DNA of 64,000 nt from Populus alba. Taxonomy: Eukaryota; Streptophyta; Magnoliopsida; Malpighiales; Salicaceae. A model generated the notes under the pieces. It had not been told where the DNA came from and did no database searches. It saw nothing but the letters and a program-made list of their open reading frames with translations. The translations under genes and the position numbers were made by a program. Of the stretch, positions 58,692 to 64,000 are shown piece after piece; within the stretch, counting starts at the first letter, position 1; the number at the start of each line of letters is the position of its first letter. The DNA is taken from positions 32,288,339-32,352,338 of the forward strand of contig NC_133284.1 of NCBI RefSeq assembly GCF_005239225.2, in the 5' to 3' direction.

Positions 58692-60351
58692 TTAATATAA
58701 AGGAGGTTGAGGAGGATCAGGAGGAGGAGGAGGCTGGCTGTTATGCGGCCACCTTGGATTGGGTGCAGATGTTCCGCCTTGTGTCATGTTGATGACCATT
58801 TGACGAAGCTCTTCATAGGCCGCTCTTTATTGTGCAGATTCTGCTGTGTATTGTTCTTTGAGTTGTGTGTACGCCTCTAATAGGTGGTCGCACCTTTGCT
58901 GCAAGGCCACAAACTTCTTAGATTGGGAGCTCCTGACGGTTGAAGCAGTACGGGTTGCCCGCAAGTTGTCGGCCCTAGTGTTGGAGAGCCTGTAAACCCG
59001 ATTCTTATCGGGTCCACCTGACGATCCAGCCTCCATCCACAAATCCGGATCGAATTCCGGATGGGTCGAAGGATCGTCCCCGTATGTCTCCCTCAACCGA
59101 TTATTATATGTATCCTGAAAATAAAAAAAGTAATCATCATATTCAATTCAATAAACATAATAATAACTTACAAAACAAAATGGTTGAATAAACATACCAC
59201 AAAATGTTGAGCGCGACTATCAACGAACTGTTGCACCTCTTTTTAGCGGTCTTGACTCCGCACGTGCATCTCCACAAATAGCTCTATAGGGCTCGGCTCA
59301 CGTCCAAGAGATGTAGCCTATAATGAAAAAAATTTATTAACAACAAATTAATTGAACGATATATTTCATTTAAATTAATCTTACCATCCGTTTTGCATGT
59401 GCAGCAAACGGAACGGAGCCGCTGGTGTGCGTTGTCACCGAGCCATGAATGGGGCGATTCCGGTTGCCAGCACCGGACTATGAGCGTCGTGTGAACCGCT
59501 CAGACGTCACGTGCTCAAGATAGTGCGTCCATATATCCTCCGGGATGTATATCGGTTTGAAATCCCTCCAAACCGCAACATCGTTCCAGCCTTGGAACCC
59601 CCTATCCCTCGCAGTTTTTTTTGGGCTTCGTACCAAAAATCACGCAACCTACTTAACGCAATAAAAAATTACATTTAAAAACATAAATTTTTTTGTAAAA
59701 AAAAGTTGTATTGTTTTCGATGTTACCTAGTTGCCGCGTGATTTTCCCATACCCTCCTCACAACATTGTTATGTTCCTTGTCCTAGCAGAATCGATTCTA
59801 TGTATAAAAAATAATTTTTAAAAATGTTAATAATTTATTTACAATTATATTAAGAATTTATTAGAAATAAGCTGAAATTATATATTAACACGAACCTCAA
59901 ATCTGGAAAACCATGCATTGATTTGAGGCATCCATTCAGGATGTCTGGATATCTGACTCCATTGAAACAATGGAATCTTCATCGACGCTTTAAACGCCGA
60001 TGATATTACTCGGGCGGCCTCAATGTTTGTGAACCTGAAAAAAATTGAAATTAATTAAATAGTGACTTCATAAATTTGTTTTTTTTTAAAAAAAAAATTA
60101 AAACCTCAACGAACTAACATTAAAAGATCGTCCTTCCATTGTGCCTCGTACTTGCGGGTCCATCGATTCCGCTGCGAAGGCAGGCCGCTTCTGCGATGTG
60201 AAGCAGCGCTGGAAGAGGCAGCATCAACTGACGGCGCAAGTGGTGTAGGTGCCTCTTCTTGAGAGGCACCTAAGGAAATGTCTTCATCGCTGCTAGACGA
60301 ACTTGATGCGGCTGGACGTGAAGCTCTGGATTTCATTCTGTGCATCTAACC
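58692..60351 (-). pseudogene. TNP1-like CACTA gene (Transposase_24, Ptta/En/Spm), decayed
   Basis: Second gene of the CACTA element. The first exon (about 60345-60107) starts MHRMKSRASRP and is Ser-rich, ending RNRWTRKYEAQWKDDL. The next exon (about 60035-59895) reads TNIEAARVISSAFKAS and HPEWMPQINAWF. Later exons read EDIWTHYLEHVTSERFTRRS, GREPSPIELFVEMHVRSQDR, then (about 59117-58692) DTYNNRLRETYGDDPSTHP and a Gln-rich coiled stretch ending in a proline-rich tail. In-frame stops replace sense codons at 59478-59480 (TAG), 59243-59245 (TAA) and 58827-58829 (TAA), with the frame continuing sensibly after each. Non-functional as read. Exon borders are approximate. Confidence 0.8.
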
Positions 60352-60359
60352 AATTTTAT

Positions 60360-61395
60360 ATAAATAAATATATAATTCAATTGAAATGTTAAAAAAAATT
60401 CGGCAGCACCTCCCTATACTTGGATACTACCCAAATCCACAAACCTGTAAATATTAACAATATCCACAACCAATTGACCCAATCTATACTAATTATTTCA
60501 ACATATTCAATTACTAATCCTAAGGTAAATTAAATTAACAATTACAATTCAACAAATTATTCAATAATTATGCCAATACAACAAAAACTATAAATTCAAA
60601 ATAAATAGAAACAATTAAACACAAATCATCAAGTTAGAGTAAAATTAATAATTCTTCCAACATATTCAATTACTAATTATATGGTAAATTCAACATTAAC
60701 AATATTAATTCAACAAATTATTAAATATTCATTATGGCAATACAACAATAAAATTTATTCAATAAATTAAAAAAATATATAAACTAACTATTAAAAACAT
60801 ATGCAATTACTAATTATTCCAACAAATGCAATTACTAATTCTAAGGTAAATTCAACATTAACAATAATAATTTAACAAATTAATCAACAATTATATATGG
60901 CAATACAACAATAAATTATATTCAATAAATTAAAAAAAACATTGACTAACAATTACTAATTATTCCAACATAGTCAATTACTAATTCTAAATTAAATTCA
61001 ATTTTAACAACAATTATCTAATAAATTATCTAATACCAATTATGACAACACAACAATAAAAAATATTCAAAAAATTCAAAAAAAAAAAAACTACATCAAG
61101 AAAAGGAACGAAATATACATACCTTAATAATGTGTCCAGTTGAAAACTTTACCTACATTACAAAAAAGTACACCAAAACAACAAAATAACAAAAATAAAA
61201 ACAACTAAAACTAAAATAAAAGAAAATAAACTAAAATAGAAAAAATCACATACCTTTTAATATGATGAAAACAACAACTAATTTTGCTAGAGATTGAAGG
61301 TGAGAGCCTTGAAAGATTGAGAGCAAAAAAAAATCAAATGTGAGAGGGCAGCGGAGGAGAAGAAAAAAATAAAGCGAAGCGGCAGGGCTGGAAGT
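60360..61395. other. CACTA internal AT-rich spacer
   Basis: A-rich DNA with recurring CAATTACTAATTCTAA and CAACAAATTA phrases at irregular spacing, upstream of the TNP1-like gene. No coding sequence. Confidence 0.45.
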
Positions 61396-61399
61396 TATA

Positions 61400-62335
61400 T
61401 GACAGATTTACCGACGGATATTAAAAAAATATTATTAATTTTTTAAATCCGTCGGTAACAGGTCAAAAATCCGTCGGTAAGTTTTGAATTTCGCACTGAA
61501 TTTTTTAATTACCCTCCAAATTTTTCGCGGTCCGTCGATGATTTCGTCGGTAATATGACACAGTCAGAGGTGCATTCAATTCGCACCTTTTAGAATTCGC
61601 GCATTCCGTCGGTATTTTTGTCGGTAAAATTTGCCCATCGACAACTTACCGACGGACAAATTCCGTCGGTATATACGTCGGTGAAGACGTCGATGATTGT
61701 GGCATTTCTGTGTAATTATTTTCCAACTCTCTGTGAGATGCCGACGGACTGCAGTCCGTCGATGACGACGTCGGTGATTGTGGCATTTCAGTGTAACTAT
61801 TTTCCAACTCTCTGTGAGATGCAGACGGACTACAGTCCATAGGTGACGACGTCGCTAAAGTCGTCGGTGATTGTGGCATTTCGGTGTAATTATTTTTGAA
61901 CTCTCTGTGATATGCTGACGGACTACAGTCCGTCGGTGAAGTCGTCGCTAAAGTTGTCGGTATAAACGTCGGTGACTATGGCATTTCGGTGTAATTATTT
62001 TTGAACTCTCTATGAGATGCCGACGGAATCATTTCTGTCGGTGAAGACGTCGGTGATTGTGGAATTTCTGTGTAATTATTTTCCAACTCTCTGTGAGATG
62101 TCGACGGACTACAGTCCGTTGGTGACGACGTCGGTGATTGTGACATTTAGTGTAATTATTTTCCAACTCTCTGTGAGATGCCGACGGACTACAGTCCGTC
62201 GGTGAAGACGTCGCTAACGTCGTCAGTATAAACGTCGGTGATTGTGGCATTTCGGTGTAATTATTTTCGAACTCTCTGTGATATGCCGATGGAGTGGTCC
62301 GTCGGCATGGACGTCGGTGATTTTCAATGTACATT
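61400..62335. repeat. Internal CCGACGG array, units of 81, 93 or 105 bp
   Basis: Seven units, each with GATTGTGGCATTTCGGTGTA, ATTATTTTCCAACTCTCTGT and GAGATGCCGACGGACTACAG, end at 61740, 61821, 61914, 62019, 62100, 62180 and 62285. Steps are 81, 93, 105, 81, 80 and 105 bases. The extra 12 or 24 bases are added GACGTCGGTGAA / GTCGTCGCTAAA modules. Because most steps are multiples of three, the minus strand stays open across units. Confidence 0.85.
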
Positions 62336-62524
62336 AGGTGTTATGTTTGTATTTTCTGTTTACCTTTCTGTAAAAAATTCAATGACAAACTGTCCATCGC
62401 ATAAAACAATAGCAACAGTGCTTAAACGATAAATATATATTTCATGTTTCAAAATATATCATCCATAATGTAAATTACATTAAGAAAAGGGTTTTAAACA
62501 GAATTAGTCAGAATTATCTTTTTC

Positions 62525-64000
62525 TTATTCTTCTTCTTCTTCGTCATCAATTGAATAACCATCACCTTCATCGCAATCTTCAATATGGATATCATCTTCT
62601 TCATCGACATTTGCTTGTCCACTAGAGCTCAAAACAACGTTCAACTCATCTATGTCAACATCAACAAGACTATCATCGAAAACACGAAAATTTGAATTTT
62701 CTTCCAATTCAATCGAAGGAGCAACTCGATATGGTTCAACCAACTCACTAACTTGAAAGACTTCATCCCGCACACTTGTTTCTTCGTTCTCATCCTGAAC
62801 AACCTCGACACGACCCCGCGGTTTTGTTTTTAAAACGGACAACCAATCAACTCTTGATCGATCCTTTCTAAATGAAGGGGTGTATATGTAATAAACTTGT
62901 TGACATTGCTTAGCGAAAACAAAGACATCATTTATGTTGCGGAGTCTAGCTTTTGAGTTGATTTCGACCAGACCATGGTGCGTATCAACTCTGATTCCTC
63001 TATCTGTCGTGTCATACTAATAGCATTTGAATAAAAACACTGTATTCTGCTCAATATGATATTGTAGTTCGACAACCTCTTCTAATCTACCATAGTAGTC
63101 AACTTCCAACTCACTACTTGTGGATCCTTTAACACAAACACCACAGTTGTATGTCTTTCTTCCTTGCCCGTATTCTTCAGTATGGAAAATATATCCATTG
63201 ACAAAATACTCGTTGTAGCACTTAACTTTTCTTTCAGGCCCGAGGCTTAGTGAAGACAATGACTTAGACGCACTTCTTCCCATTTGATAAACCTTGCATA
63301 CATGTAATGTACATCAATAAATGGTAAATGAACAAGAATCTCGTAATGGCATGCATACGTATAGTAATTTTACAAGTTAGAATGAGTTTGTGATAATGCT
63401 TACATGTGTTCTGAACCATGTGGCAAATTGTTCATCTTGTAACTGAAAGATCTGGAAGTCGGTCAGCTGCGAGGTATTGGAGAGCAAATATTATCGATGT
63501 TGCCTGCAAGTGATAATGAGTGTATGATTTCACAATATATAATTACCAATATTTTACTGATAAAGTTTAATTAGTATTATACATATATAAACTTACTGAA
63601 TAAATGGTCTCAGCTCATCACAGTTAAATATAACATAGTTGTGTGCTTGTTTGAATTCTATTTCCGACAAATATCTTCCTCGTACGGCATTTTTAGGTGT
63701 GGGTTGTCTAGTTTTGGAGAATATTGACAAGTTCCCACTAGAAGGCACTTCACCGCCATCGTCATACCATGAAACGCGATTGATTCTTGTTCTCATATGA
63801 GGTTCGAAATAGTATGAGATAAATGTTGATATCTCTTCAACAAAATAGGCCTCACATATCAAAGCCTCAACATGCGCCTTGTTCTTAACCTTTTTCTTGA
63901 GATTAAACAAATACCTGCATTGAATTACAATTCAAGTATTTCCAATTAAGAACAATATAGAAAAAACTTTTAGATATGAATTCCATTGCAACTGTAATAT
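62525..64000 (-). pseudogene. TNP2-like CACTA transposase, 3' part
   Basis: C-terminal region of a CACTA transposase, entering from the right edge. 63910-63593 encodes a DUF4218-type stretch (KKKVKNKAHVEA, CEAYFVEEISTF, DDGGEVPSSGNLSIFS). A short exon at about 63510-63415 reads LTDFQIFQLQDEQFATWFRT. 63283-62525 encodes a DUF4216-type stretch (CYNEYFVNGYIFHTEEYG, YYGRLEEVVELQY, VFLFKCY), then RGIRVD, VFVFAKQCQQVYY and a very acidic tail ending DDEEEEE. One in-frame TAG at 63017-63019 interrupts KCY-YDTTDRG, where a Trp codon is expected. The N-terminal catalytic part lies outside the window. A single nonsense change may make it inactive. Confidence 0.85.

Larger units (their letters stand above)
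57988..64000 (-). mobile_element. CACTA (En/Spm) transposon, right end beyond window
   Basis: The left terminus is CACAACAAGAATTTACAG at 57988, a variant of the CACTACAAGAAA terminal repeat of plant CACTA elements. It is followed at once by many palindromic ACCGACGGAA..TTCCGTCGGT subterminal repeats. Two genes lie on the minus strand: TNP1-like (Transposase_24/Ptta, about 60351-58692) and the 3' part of a TNP2-like transposase (from the right edge to 62525). The order TNP2 then TNP1 in transcription direction fits CACTA elements. Both genes carry stop codons. A second CCGACGG array lies between the genes, which is unusual. The other terminal repeat is outside the window. Confidence 0.85.

Noticed and set aside
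61646..62334. Host gene for a repeat protein on the minus strand
   Set aside because: The repeats carry CACTA-type CCGACGG motifs and one unit breaks the frame, so it is listed as a repeat array and only raised as a question.
61395..62340. Right terminus of a smaller CACTA element ending in the internal array
   Set aside because: No CTTGTAGTG/CTTGTTGTG-like terminal sequence was found on either side of the array, so it is treated as internal to one large element.

Overview
The window is nuclear DNA of a woody dicot. It is AT-rich and intron-bearing, and it is crowded with transposons. The short MITE-like repeats, the TTTTAAAACCCGATT-type tandem repeats and the exon sequences resemble Salicaceae, probably Populus. 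That assignment is an inference from pattern recognition and no search was run.

There are four host-gene islands. (1) A 13-exon asparagine synthetase gene lies on the minus strand at 1815-5308. It encodes 587 residues and has an odd GA donor at the end of exon 1. (2) A probable snoRNA cluster at 33640-34129 holds two H/ACA-like RNAs and one C/D box RNA. Upstream of it are four site II (TGGGCT) elements, a telo-box and a TATA-like box. (3) A four-exon PP2C phosphatase of the AP2C1 (MAPK-phosphatase) type lies at 39824-41645, on the plus strand. (4) A single-exon MAPKKK17/18-type kinase lies at 52528-53922, on the plus strand. A kinase that opens a MAPK cascade and a phosphatase that closes one are about 11 kb apart, with no sign that they are co-regulated.

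The rest is mostly mobile DNA. From about 11.95 to 25.80 kb there is a large Helitron. It encodes a Rep/PIF1-type helicase (16878-21710) and a multi-exon RPA-like single-strand DNA-binding protein (22376-25337), and it ends in the classical hairpin plus CTAG. A second, 1.6 kb non-autonomous Helitron of the same family follows head-to-tail (25806-27390). Both share a 44-bp motif containing an 11-bp-stem hairpin near their presumed 5' ends. The Rep/helicase frame is broken only by single-base indels, nearly all in homopolymer runs.

A CACTA (En/Spm) element enters at 57988 and runs off the right edge. On the minus strand it carries a decayed TNP1-like (Transposase_24) gene and the 3' part of a TNP2-like transposase. 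Between the two genes sits an unusual internal array with units of about 81, 93 or 105 bp. Smaller elements include a deleted chromovirus-type LTR retrotransposon with a perfect 5-bp target duplication (46280-48373), a tRNA-like SINE with a 16-bp target duplication (56645-56815), several MITEs (one with four consecutive perfect hairpins), and several local tandem duplications. The stretches between these hold AT-rich DNA and old repeat fragments with no gene I can support.
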